Positions 18,980-25,362 of a stretch of DNA of 64,000 bases are shown here, piece by piece. Origin of the DNA: Clostridium puniceum (lineage in GTDB: Bacteria; Bacillota; Clostridia; Clostridiales; Clostridiaceae). Where the stretch lies: positions 1-64,000 of the forward strand of contig NZ_LZZM01000223.1 in NCBI RefSeq assembly GCF_002006345.1, read 5' to 3'. How positions within the stretch are numbered: position 1 is the first letter of the stretch; each line of letters starts with the position of its first letter. The translations under genes and the position numbers were made by a program. The notes beneath the pieces are model-generated. The model saw only the letters and a list, made by a program, of their open reading frames with translations, ran no database searches and had not been told where the DNA came from.

Positions 18980-20458
18980 ATGGATGATTTTAACATATAC
19001 AAAGATATAGCGAATAGAACTCAAGGGGACATATATGTAGGTGTTGTAGGTCCAGTTAGAACAGGAAAATCTACATTTATAAAAAAGTTCATGGATCTAA
19101 TGGTTATACCTAAAATTGATAATACTTATAAAAAGGAAAGAGCAAAAGATGAATTACCACAAAGCGGATCTGGAAAAAATATTCATACAACAGAACCTAA
19201 ATTTGTACCTAACGAAGCGATAGAAATAAATTTAGGAGATGAAATTAAATTTAAAGTGAGGATGGTAGATTGTGTAGGATACATTGTAAAAGGAGCACTT
19301 GGATATTTAGATGGTGAAGAAAATAAAATGGTTCATACGCCTTGGTATGATTATGAAATACCTTTTGAAGATGCAGCTGAAATTGGAACGAGAAAAGTTA
19401 TAAAAGATCATTCTACAATAGGCCTTGTAGTTACAACTGATGGTAGTATAACAGGAATTGATAGAAATGATTATGTAGATGCAGAAGAAAGGGTAATATA
19501 TGAATTACAATCTTTAAATAAACCGTTTATAGTTGTTCTTAATACAAATAAACCTAATTCTCAAGATACTAAAATATTAAAAAAAGAATTAGAAGATAAG
19601 TACAATGTAACAGTACAAGTTATGGATGTTTATAACATGGAAGAACAAGATATAGAAGATTTATTTAAACATGTACTTAAAGAATTTCCTATTAAAGAAA
19701 TCAATATAGATATGCCTGAATGGTTAGAAAAATTAGAATGTAATCATTGGCTAAAAAAAGATTTTTTCAACATAATAATGAGCATGAGTCAAGATGTTTC
19801 AAAAGTAAGAGATATAAAATATTGTTTAAATAATTTTGAAGATGAAGATTTTATGGGAACTGCTGCAATAAAGGAAGTAGATTTGGGAAAAGGCATGGCA
19901 AAAGTGTTCATGAAGCCTAAAGACGGAATTTTTTATAAAGTTCTCAGTGAAATATGTGATTTAGACGTTAATTCAGAAAGTGATTTGCTTGGTATAATAA
20001 AAGATTTAACTTATGCAAAATGTGAATACGATAAAGTTAAAGATGCCCTAGAGGATGTAAAGGAAAGTGGATATGGATTGGTTGCTCCTCAGCTTGCAGA
20101 AATGAAGTTTGAAGAACCTGAAATAGTTAAACAAGGAAATAAATATGGAGTTAAGTTAAAAGCAAGTGCTCCAAGCTTACATTTTATAAAGTGTGATATA
20201 AAAACAGAAATAAGCCCTATAATGGGATCTGAAAAGGAATCAGAAGAACTTGTGAAGGGACTTCTTGATCAATTTGAAACAGATCCAGCACTTCTTTGGC
20301 AAAGTAATATGTTTGGAAAATCTTTGGAAGTTTTAGTGAAGGAAGGATTGCAAAACAAGTTATATAAGATGCCTGAAGATGTGCAAGTCAAGATTCAAAA
20401 AACACTGCAAAAAATTATTAATGAAGGTAATGGCGGGTTGATTTGTATAATACTTTAA
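18980..20458 (+). CDS. spoIVA: Stage IV sporulation protein A (spore coat ATPase)
   Basis: SpoIVA is the ATP-hydrolysing scaffold that polymerises on the forespore surface and is the base of the spore coat; SpoVM (encoded here at 37.3 kb) recruits it. Walker A GPVRTGKST is at residues 24-32. The length of 492 aa equals that of B. subtilis SpoIVA. The C-terminal end (GNGGLICIIL) is hydrophobic and conserved in type. Start ATG 18980 behind AGGAGGG. In Bacillus this gene is under sigma-E; I could not find a clear sigma-E promoter upstream, although a GTATATT sequence at 18918 resembles a -35 element. It stands alone between two hairpin regions. Confidence 0.97.
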   Translation: MDDFNIYKDIANRTQGDIYVGVVGPVRTGKSTFIKKFMDLMVIPKIDNTYKKERAKDELPQSGSGKNIHTTEPKFVPNEAIEINLGDEIKFKVRMVDCVGYIVKGALGYLDGEENKMVHTPWYDYEIPFEDAAEIGTRKVIKDHSTIGLVVTTDGSITGIDRNDYVDAEERVIYELQSLNKPFIVVLNTNKPNSQDTKILKKELEDKYNVTVQVMDVYNMEEQDIEDLFKHVLKEFPIKEINIDMPEWLEKLECNHWLKKDFFNIIMSMSQDVSKVRDIKYCLNNFEDEDFMGTAAIKEVDLGKGMAKVFMKPKDGIFYKVLSEICDLDVNSESDLLGIIKDLTYAKCEYDKVKDALEDVKESGYGLVAPQLAEMKFEEPEIVKQGNKYGVKLKASAPSLHFIKCDIKTEISPIMGSEKESEELVKGLLDQFETDPALLWQSNMFGKSLEVLVKEGLQNKLYKMPEDVQVKIQKTLQKIINEGNGGLICIIL

Positions 20459-20469
20459 TAATATAGAAT

Positions 20470-20606
20470 AAAAAGTGTTGATTTTAGGCATATGAAAGAA
20501 AATGGACTAGTACACTAATCTGTTAATTTTTTATATGCCTTAAGGTATATAAAATGGCGACTACATAATTTGGAATTATATAAAGGCAATATAATCAACA
20601 CTTTTT
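20470..20606. repeat. Nested inverted repeat downstream of spoIVA
   Basis: The 14-bp outer arms AAAAAGTGTTGATT (20470-20483) and AATCAACACTTTTT (20593-20606) enclose a second pair, AGGCATATGA (20486-20495) and TTATATGCCT (20531-20540). The right end has a T-run, so the whole may act as a spoIVA terminator, but a 137-bp span is unusual. The inner arms belong to the AAGGCATAT repeat family seen elsewhere in the window. Confidence 0.7.
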
Positions 20607-20673
20607 AAGAATTTTTTGTTTGACTAAGTAGAAAAATACATAAATTTGGTGTATAATAAAAGAAAGGATATAA

Positions 20674-21108
20674 ATGAGGGGTATTATGAAAAGAGAGTAT
20701 AAGGCTTATAAGAAAGTTGGTAAAATAAAGATCTCTATTAGTGAGCTCCTAGAGCTTGAGTTACCACGAACTGTTTATGCCTCTCCTGGCGTTATAAACC
20801 ACATTAAGAAAAGACATGGCAGGCAATTCACCAAAAAAATGAAAGACAATGTAATAGATATTATAGAAAAGATAATAAAAGATCCAGAATATGTTGGCTT
20901 AGATTATAGAAGAGTAGCTGGCGGGTCTATTGAACTTGTGAAAATCCTTGACAATATTATATTACTTTTGGGATTAGAAATTGACTTAGAAGATCAATAT
21001 ATATATGTTGCAACAATGTATCCTATAACATTTTCTAAAATGAATGCAAGAATATGCAGAGGAAGGTTGATGAAAATCGAAAACTCCGAATTAAAAAAGA
21101 GTATGTAA
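20674..21108 (+). CDS. Small orphan protein, possible PBECR/RelE-fold nuclease
   Basis: The protein has 144 residues, is basic and has no signal or membrane segment. The layout of a HIKKRHGRQFT motif near residue 47, then DPEYVG, then a beta-hairpin region ending YIYVATMYPI, resembles PBECR domains (phage/barnase-EndoU-colicin/RelE-like RNases), where His, Arg and the final strand form the active site. That assignment is by motif pattern only. If correct, it could be a toxin-like RNase, but no antitoxin-like ORF adjoins it; it lies between the nested repeat and the M-box-like RNA. ATG 20674 follows AAAGGA; ATG 20686 follows GAGGGG and is an equally good start. Confidence 0.55.
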   Translation: MRGIMKREYKAYKKVGKIKISISELLELELPRTVYASPGVINHIKKRHGRQFTKKMKDNVIDIIEKIIKDPEYVGLDYRRVAGGSIELVKILDNIILLLGLEIDLEDQYIYVATMYPITFSKMNARICRGRLMKIENSELKKSM

Positions 21109-21130
21109 TTTGTATTGGAGAAACTTATTT

Positions 21131-21220
21131 TTGAGGTGAGAAAGGCTCCTCATGCGCTAAATCTAGTAATCAGAGATGCAGGATACGCCGCCCTGCCAAA
21201 AAATAAGATCCCAATTATAA
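21131..21220 (+). ncRNA. Possible M-box-like structured RNA
   Basis: The segments GGTGAG...GGCTCCT (21135-21150) and ATACGCCGCCCTGCCAAAAA (21183-21202) closely resemble the 5' conserved blocks of the M-box (ykoK) Mg2+ riboswitch, GGTGAGGCTCCT and ATACGCTGCTGCCCAAAAA. Here they are separated by a longer insert that forms a GCAGG/CCTGC hairpin with them. The second half of a normal M-box is missing, and a terminator follows within 25 bp. No Mg2+ transporter is downstream. It may be a degenerate or shortened relative, or an unrelated RNA. A covariance search against RF00380 would decide. Confidence 0.3.
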
Positions 21221-21221
21221 G

Positions 21222-21268
21222 ATTACTTAACAATTGTATTATAAATGATTGTTAAGTGATTTTTTTTG
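21222..21268 (+). terminator. Strong terminator after the M-box-like RNA
   Basis: A 14-bp stem with two G-U pairs (21222-21235 with 21247-21260, core CTTAACAAT / GTTAAG) is followed by eight T. It ends transcription from the orphan gene or from the RNA itself. Confidence 0.9.
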
Positions 21269-21334
21269 TATATATAAATTTTAATTAAATATTGTACATT
21301 TTAAATTAGATATTAATTTTAGAAATTCCGAAAA

Positions 21335-21689
21335 AAGTGAGAATCCAAAAGTGATGCTAAAATCTTGCCTTTGGTTAGCATAACTTTGCCTGTGAATATT
21401 TTATATTTTGTTTTCAAATTATTGCTAATAGAAACATATATCTTATTTTAATGTGATGAAAATAATTAGAAGTTTATATATTGTTTGTAAATGTTAATAT
21501 TTCGTGAACAAAATATTGACAGTAAATATAGAATTAATATATGATTAGTTAAAATGTTAATTGTTATAAAGGAAACTCGACTTACTGCGTTCGCTGAGTA
21601 AGTTGGAATAACCAAATATAAAAGCTCCAAGGAGAAAGTTCATGTTTCCAAATGTAAAATTTGGACATTCACTTTTTGGATTCTCACTT
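21335..21689. repeat. 355-bp segment with ~22-bp terminal inverted repeats
   Basis: The left arm 21335-21355 (core AAGTGAGAATCCAAAA) and the right arm 21666-21689 are inverted copies, with two single-base gaps. The interior has no ORF but carries the 23-bp dispersed repeat and a CTTACTGCGTTCGCTGAGTAAG hairpin (21586-21603 region). It could be a non-autonomous (MITE-like) element or an old insertion; no target duplication is evident. Confidence 0.5.
21619..21641 (+). repeat. Dispersed repeat copy before yicC
   Basis: These 23 bp are identical to 25115-25137 (core GCTCCAAGGAGAAAGTTC). The copy sits inside the 355-bp segment flanked by inverted repeats, 64 bp upstream of the yicC start. Confidence 0.75.
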
Positions 21690-21704
21690 AAAGGAGGTGT
21701 AAAA

Positions 21705-22586
21705 TTGATAAAAAGTATGACTAGTTTTGGAAGGGCTCAAAGTGAAGAAGGCAAAGATTTATGTTTTTCAATAGAAATGAAAAGTGTAAATCATAGATAT
21801 TTAGATATAAATATTAGAATGCCTAGAATTATGCTTGCTTTAGAAGAAAAAATTAGAAATATAATTAGTAAAAAATTAAATAGAGGAAAAGTAGATGTTT
21901 TTATTAATTATAAAAACTATGGAAACAATGCTGGTAAACCCAATTTAAATATTAAGTTAGCAAAGGAATATTATGAATGTCTAAAACAAATTCAAAATGA
22001 ATTAAATGTTATAGATGATATATCTATAACTAAAATAGCTAGACTTTCAGATGTTATTACATTAGAGGAACCAGAAGAAAGTTTGGATAATCTTCTAAAT
22101 GAAATTTCTCCACTGATTGAATCAGCTCTGGACTTAATGGACGGAATGAGAAAAAAAGAAGGCGAAAAATTAAAAGAAGATATTTTAGCAAAAGTTCAAA
22201 TGATAGAATTATATGTTAAAGAAATTGAAAAAGTATCAGACAATATTCCTAAAAACTATAAAAAGAAGCTTGAGGAAAGATTGAGTGAGTTACTATCAGG
22301 AGTAGATATTGATGAAAGTAGAATAGCACTAGAAGTAGCAATTCTTTCTGACAAAGCAGCTGTAGATGAGGAAATAACTAGACTTAGAAGTCATTTGAGT
22401 CAAATCAAAAGTACTTTAGATTTGGAGGAACCAATTGGAAGGAAATTAGATTTTATAATTCAAGAAATAAATAGAGAAGCGAATACCATAGCATCTAAAT
22501 CAACAGATATAAATATGACTAACAAAGTGATAGAAGTTAAAAATACAATTGAAAAGATAAGAGAGCAAGTTCAAAATATTGAATAA
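21705..22586 (+). CDS. yicC: YicC family endoribonuclease
   Basis: YicC/YloC proteins are recently recognised endoribonucleases; the family has an N-terminal YicC domain and a C-terminal DUF1732 domain, both visible here (IKSMTSFGRA at the start; KIREQVQNIE at the end). I use TTG 21705, which gives the family N-terminus (M)IKSMTSFGR and has AGGAGGTG at 21692-21699; the upstream ATG 21642 would translate repeat DNA. Length is then 293 aa, the usual size. The gene opens a tight series with remA, gmk, rpoZ and coaBC. Confidence 0.92.
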   Translation: MIKSMTSFGRAQSEEGKDLCFSIEMKSVNHRYLDINIRMPRIMLALEEKIRNIISKKLNRGKVDVFINYKNYGNNAGKPNLNIKLAKEYYECLKQIQNELNVIDDISITKIARLSDVITLEEPEESLDNLLNEISPLIESALDLMDGMRKKEGEKLKEDILAKVQMIELYVKEIEKVSDNIPKNYKKKLEERLSELLSGVDIDESRIALEVAILSDKAAVDEEITRLRSHLSQIKSTLDLEEPIGRKLDFIIQEINREANTIASKSTDINMTNKVIEVKNTIEKIREQVQNIE

Positions 22587-22600
22587 TTAGGAGGATTAAA

Positions 22601-22873
22601 ATGGGAATCAAGTTAATAAACATAGGTTTTGGGAATATAGTTTCTGCTAATAGATTAGTTGCAATTGTTAGCCCTGAATCAGCACCTATTAAAAGAATTA
22701 TTCAAGAAGCAAGAGATAGAGGAATGTTAATAGATGCTACTTATGGAAGAAGAACTAGAGCAGTTATAATAACAGATAGTGATCACGTTATACTATCAGC
22801 GGTTCAACCAGAAACCGTAGCACATAGATTAGCAACAAAAGATGACGTAGCAGTTGACGAGGTTGATGAATAA
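22601..22873 (+). CDS. remA: Extracellular matrix regulator RemA (DUF370)
   Basis: A small DNA-binding protein that activates biofilm-matrix operons in Bacillus; its clostridial targets are unknown to me. The 90-residue sequence shows the family N-terminus (KLINIGFGNIVSANRLVAIV), the SAPIKRIIQEARDRGMLIDATYGRRTR region, and the typical acidic tail. AGGAGG precedes the ATG by 6 bp. It lies 14 bp after yicC, and its stop shares one base with the gmk start. Confidence 0.94.
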   Translation: MGIKLINIGFGNIVSANRLVAIVSPESAPIKRIIQEARDRGMLIDATYGRRTRAVIITDSDHVILSAVQPETVAHRLATKDDVAVDEVDE

Positions 22874-23511
22874 TGAATGGTAAAGGGCGAGGACTATTAA
22901 TAATTATATCTGGACCATCAGGTGCAGGAAAGGGTACTATTTGTAAAAGCTTCATGGAAAGAAATGAAAATGTAGCTTTATCTGTATCTGCAACTACACG
23001 AACTCCAAGAACAGGAGAAGTTGAAGGTGTTAATTATTATTTTATGTCAAAAGAAAAATTTACAGAAAAAATAGTAAGTAATGATTTTCTTGAGTATGCT
23101 GAAGTATATGATAACTACTATGGAACACCTAAATCTAATGTTGAAGAAATATTAGAAAGTGGAAAAGATGTTATTTTAGAAATAGATATACAAGGAGCAT
23201 TAAAGGTTAAAGAAAATACAGAAGAAGGCGTATTTATATTTGTACTTCCTCCATCTATGGAAGAGTTAAAACAAAGAATTATAAATAGAGGAAGCGAAAC
23301 CCCTGAGTCTTTAATGAAAAGATTCAAATCCGCATATAAAGAAATAAATTATATTTCTAAATATAATTATGCAGTGGTAAATGATAAAGTAGAAATTGCA
23401 GTGCAAAAATTAGAAGCTATAATATCTGCTGAAAAATGCAGAGTAGATAGAATAAAAGAAAGTATATTAGATTCTAAGGAGGGAATAATACATGAACAAC
23501 TCTATGATTAA
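22873..23511 (+). CDS. gmk: Guanylate kinase
   Basis: Phosphorylates GMP to GDP. The P-loop SGPSGAGKGT is at residues 13-22; the GMP-binding region has SATTRTPRTGEVEGVNYYF, and the lid follows with RGSETPESLMKRF. Length 212 aa, normal. The start ATG overlaps the remA stop in TAATG, and its 3' end overlaps rpoZ by 20 bp, so translation is probably coupled across the three genes. Confidence 0.97.
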   Translation: MNGKGRGLLIIISGPSGAGKGTICKSFMERNENVALSVSATTRTPRTGEVEGVNYYFMSKEKFTEKIVSNDFLEYAEVYDNYYGTPKSNVEEILESGKDVILEIDIQGALKVKENTEEGVFIFVLPPSMEELKQRIINRGSETPESLMKRFKSAYKEINYISKYNYAVVNDKVEIAVQKLEAIISAEKCRVDRIKESILDSKEGIIHEQLYD

Positions 23512-23710
23512 TCCATCAGTGGTAGACTTATTAGAAAAAACAAAGGATAGATATTCGTTAGTAATTTTAACATCAAAGAGAGCTAGACAAATAATTGATG
23601 GCTCTAGTCCAAAGATTTCAATAAATTCAAAAAAATCTTTAACAATTGCAATTAATGAAGTAGATCAAAATGTACTTGAATATGATATTGTAAAAGAAGG
23701 TCATAAATAA
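23492..23710 (+). CDS. rpoZ: RNA polymerase omega subunit
   Basis: Omega assists assembly of the RNA polymerase core. The 72-residue protein has the family region SLVILTSKRARQI at about 22-34. The ATG lies inside the 3' end of gmk in another frame; AAGGAGGG at 23477-23484 serves it. The order gmk-rpoZ-coaBC is the common Firmicute arrangement. Confidence 0.95.
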   Translation: MNNSMINPSVVDLLEKTKDRYSLVILTSKRARQIIDGSSPKISINSKKSLTIAINEVDQNVLEYDIVKEGHK

Positions 23711-23711
23711 G

Positions 23712-24896
23712 ATGAAAAAAAATGTAGTATTAGGGGTAAGTGGAGGAATTGCAGTATATAAAGCTCTAGAAATTGTAAGTTTACTTGTAAAAAAAGGAAT
23801 TAATGTTAATGTTATTATGACAAACTCAGCTACTGAATTTGTTACTCCACTTTCTTTTCAATCTTTAAGTCAAAATATGGTTACATGTGATATGTTCAAA
23901 GAACCAAAGGCTTGGGAAATTCAACATATAAGTTTAGCAGAAAAAGCAGATGTGTTTTTAGTAGCACCTGCTACTGCTAATATAATAGGAAAAGTTGCGA
24001 ATGGAATAGCAGATGATATGCTTTCAACTACAATAATGGCAACTAAAGCTAAGGTTATGTTTGCCCCAGCTATGAATACAAATATGTATGAAAATCCTAT
24101 AGTTCAAGACAACATTAAAAAACTTAAGTCTTTTGGATATGAATTTATAGATCCAATTGAAGGAAGACTAGCTTGTGGAACGACAGGCGCAGGAAAATTT
24201 GAAAGTCCAGAGGCTATAGTAGATAGAGTTTTAATGGAGCTTTATGAAAAAAAAGATTTATTAAATAAGAACGTTATAATAACCGCAGGACCTACAATAG
24301 CACCCATAGATCCGGTTAGATTTATTACCAATAGGTCAACAGGAAAAATGGGGTATGCAATAGCAAAGGAAGCAAGAAATAGAGGTGCCAATGTGACGTT
24401 AATATCAGGACCAACAGCTTTAGAAGTCCCAAAGAATGTTAATGTTATTAAAGTTTCAACTAATGAAGAAATGAAAAATGAAGTTATTAATCGATTTGAT
24501 AATGCAGATATAGTGATTAAATCAGCAGCTGTTTCTGATTACAAACCTAAAAATTATAGTGCTCAAAAAATAAAAAAAGGCGAAGGTGATTTGAGTGTAG
24601 AATTTATTAGGGATAATGATATTTTAATGGAACTTGGAAATAGAAAAGAAAAGCAGATTTTAGTTGGTTTTGCGGCTGAAAGTCAAAATTTAAAAGAAAA
24701 TGCTATGTCTAAGCTTCAAAGAAAGAATTTGGATTATATTGTAGCTAATGATATAACTGCCGCAGATACTGGTTTTGCTTCAGAAGATAATAAAGTAATA
24801 ATCTTATCTAGCAATAATAAAGAAATACATTTAGATAAGATGAGCAAAGAAAAAATTGCAAGCAACTTATTTGATATCATACTTGAGAAGCGCTAG
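23712..24896 (+). CDS. coaBC: Bifunctional phosphopantothenoylcysteine decarboxylase/synthetase
   Basis: Joins cysteine to 4'-phosphopantothenate and decarboxylates the product, in coenzyme A synthesis. The N-terminal CoaC domain (1-~185) shows the flavin fold GVSGGIAVYKALE, the active-site His in IQHISLAEKAD (~75), and the PAMNTNMYENP motif. The CoaB domain has ITAGPT, TNRSTGKMGYAIA and KSAAVSDYKPK, with the conserved lysine. It starts one base after the rpoZ stop and is the last gene of the yicC series; a hairpin overlaps its stop codon. Confidence 0.97.
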   Translation: MKKNVVLGVSGGIAVYKALEIVSLLVKKGINVNVIMTNSATEFVTPLSFQSLSQNMVTCDMFKEPKAWEIQHISLAEKADVFLVAPATANIIGKVANGIADDMLSTTIMATKAKVMFAPAMNTNMYENPIVQDNIKKLKSFGYEFIDPIEGRLACGTTGAGKFESPEAIVDRVLMELYEKKDLLNKNVIITAGPTIAPIDPVRFITNRSTGKMGYAIAKEARNRGANVTLISGPTALEVPKNVNVIKVSTNEEMKNEVINRFDNADIVIKSAAVSDYKPKNYSAQKIKKGEGDLSVEFIRDNDILMELGNRKEKQILVGFAAESQNLKENAMSKLQRKNLDYIVANDITAADTGFASEDNKVIILSSNNKEIHLDKMSKEKIASNLFDIILEKR

Positions 24897-24916
24897 AACT
24901 TTTGCGCTTCTTTATT
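24886..24916 (+). terminator. Terminator overlapping the coaBC stop
   Basis: Arms AGAAGCGC (24886-24893) and GCGCTTCT (24904-24911) are followed by TTATT. The stop codon lies within the hairpin. Confidence 0.7.
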
Positions 24917-25362
24917 ACTATTTAAGGCACAAGCAAAAAAATAATAGACCAGTATGTTGCCTATTTTGCGCATAGGAAAGCTAGACTTGTATTTACTCGC
25001 TGAGTACTCACAGAGTAAGCGACCATTATGAAATCATAGATTTGAGATGTCTGCTTAAGTGTGATTCACACAAAATCGTAGGTTGCACTGTGAGAAAGTT
25101 CGAAGAATGAAATGTAAAAGCTCCAAGGAGAAAGTTCTGATAATAGTCTTGCTTCAGCAAAACTTGTTTCCTTGTCTGACATAAAGTAAAACTTTTTAGG
25201 TAGAATTTTATATTTCAACTGAATTTAGCTGAACTTATAACCTCAAGGGGTATCTTGTCTTAAGACAAAATATGTATCGCATCTTTGGTCTACTATCTTC
25301 TTTTATGTACCTTAAAGTTTTTGTGATGAAAATAATCAATTTGGGCGTAAGGTGGAAAGATT
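24897..25362. other. Repeat-rich non-coding gap before priA
   Basis: The 466-bp gap has no gene. It contains many small dyads: CGCTGAGTACTCACAGAGTAAGCG at 25000, a GTGTGATTCACAC palindrome near 25060, and the 14-bp perfect palindrome TTGTCTTAAGACAA at 25255-25268. It also holds repeat copies shared with the gaps at 21.6 kb and 46.5 kb. Its higher GC and structured content differ from the other gaps. Confidence 0.6.
25092..25137 (+). repeat. Dispersed repeat, double copy of the GAGAAAGTTC unit
   Basis: GAGAAAGTTC occurs at 25092-25101 and 25128-25137. The right half (25115-25137, 23 bp) is identical to 21619-21641. The left half (25092-25118) matches 46489-46515 with only a few differences. 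This defines a short repeated element at three intergenic sites. Confidence 0.75.

Larger units (their letters stand above)
21109..21704. other. Long non-coding gap before yicC
   Basis: This ~600-bp gap contains the M-box-like RNA and its terminator, then a 355-bp segment bounded by inverted copies of a ~22-bp sequence (21335-21355 and 21666-21689) and holding a 23-bp repeat shared with the gap before priA. No ORF is credible apart from the yicC N-terminal extension, which I reject. Confidence 0.6.

Noticed and set aside
20620..20657. TTGACT and TATAAT before the orphan gene as a promoter
   Set aside because: The boxes are perfect or nearly so, but the spacer is 26 bp, far from 17; no better pair was found.
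21642..21704. N-terminal extension of YicC from ATG 21642
   Set aside because: It would translate repeat DNA; the TTG at 21705 has a strong ribosome binding site and the family N-terminus.
25255..25268. 14-bp perfect palindrome as a regulator site for priA
   Set aside because: It is one of several dyads in a repeat-derived gap, with no known matching consensus.
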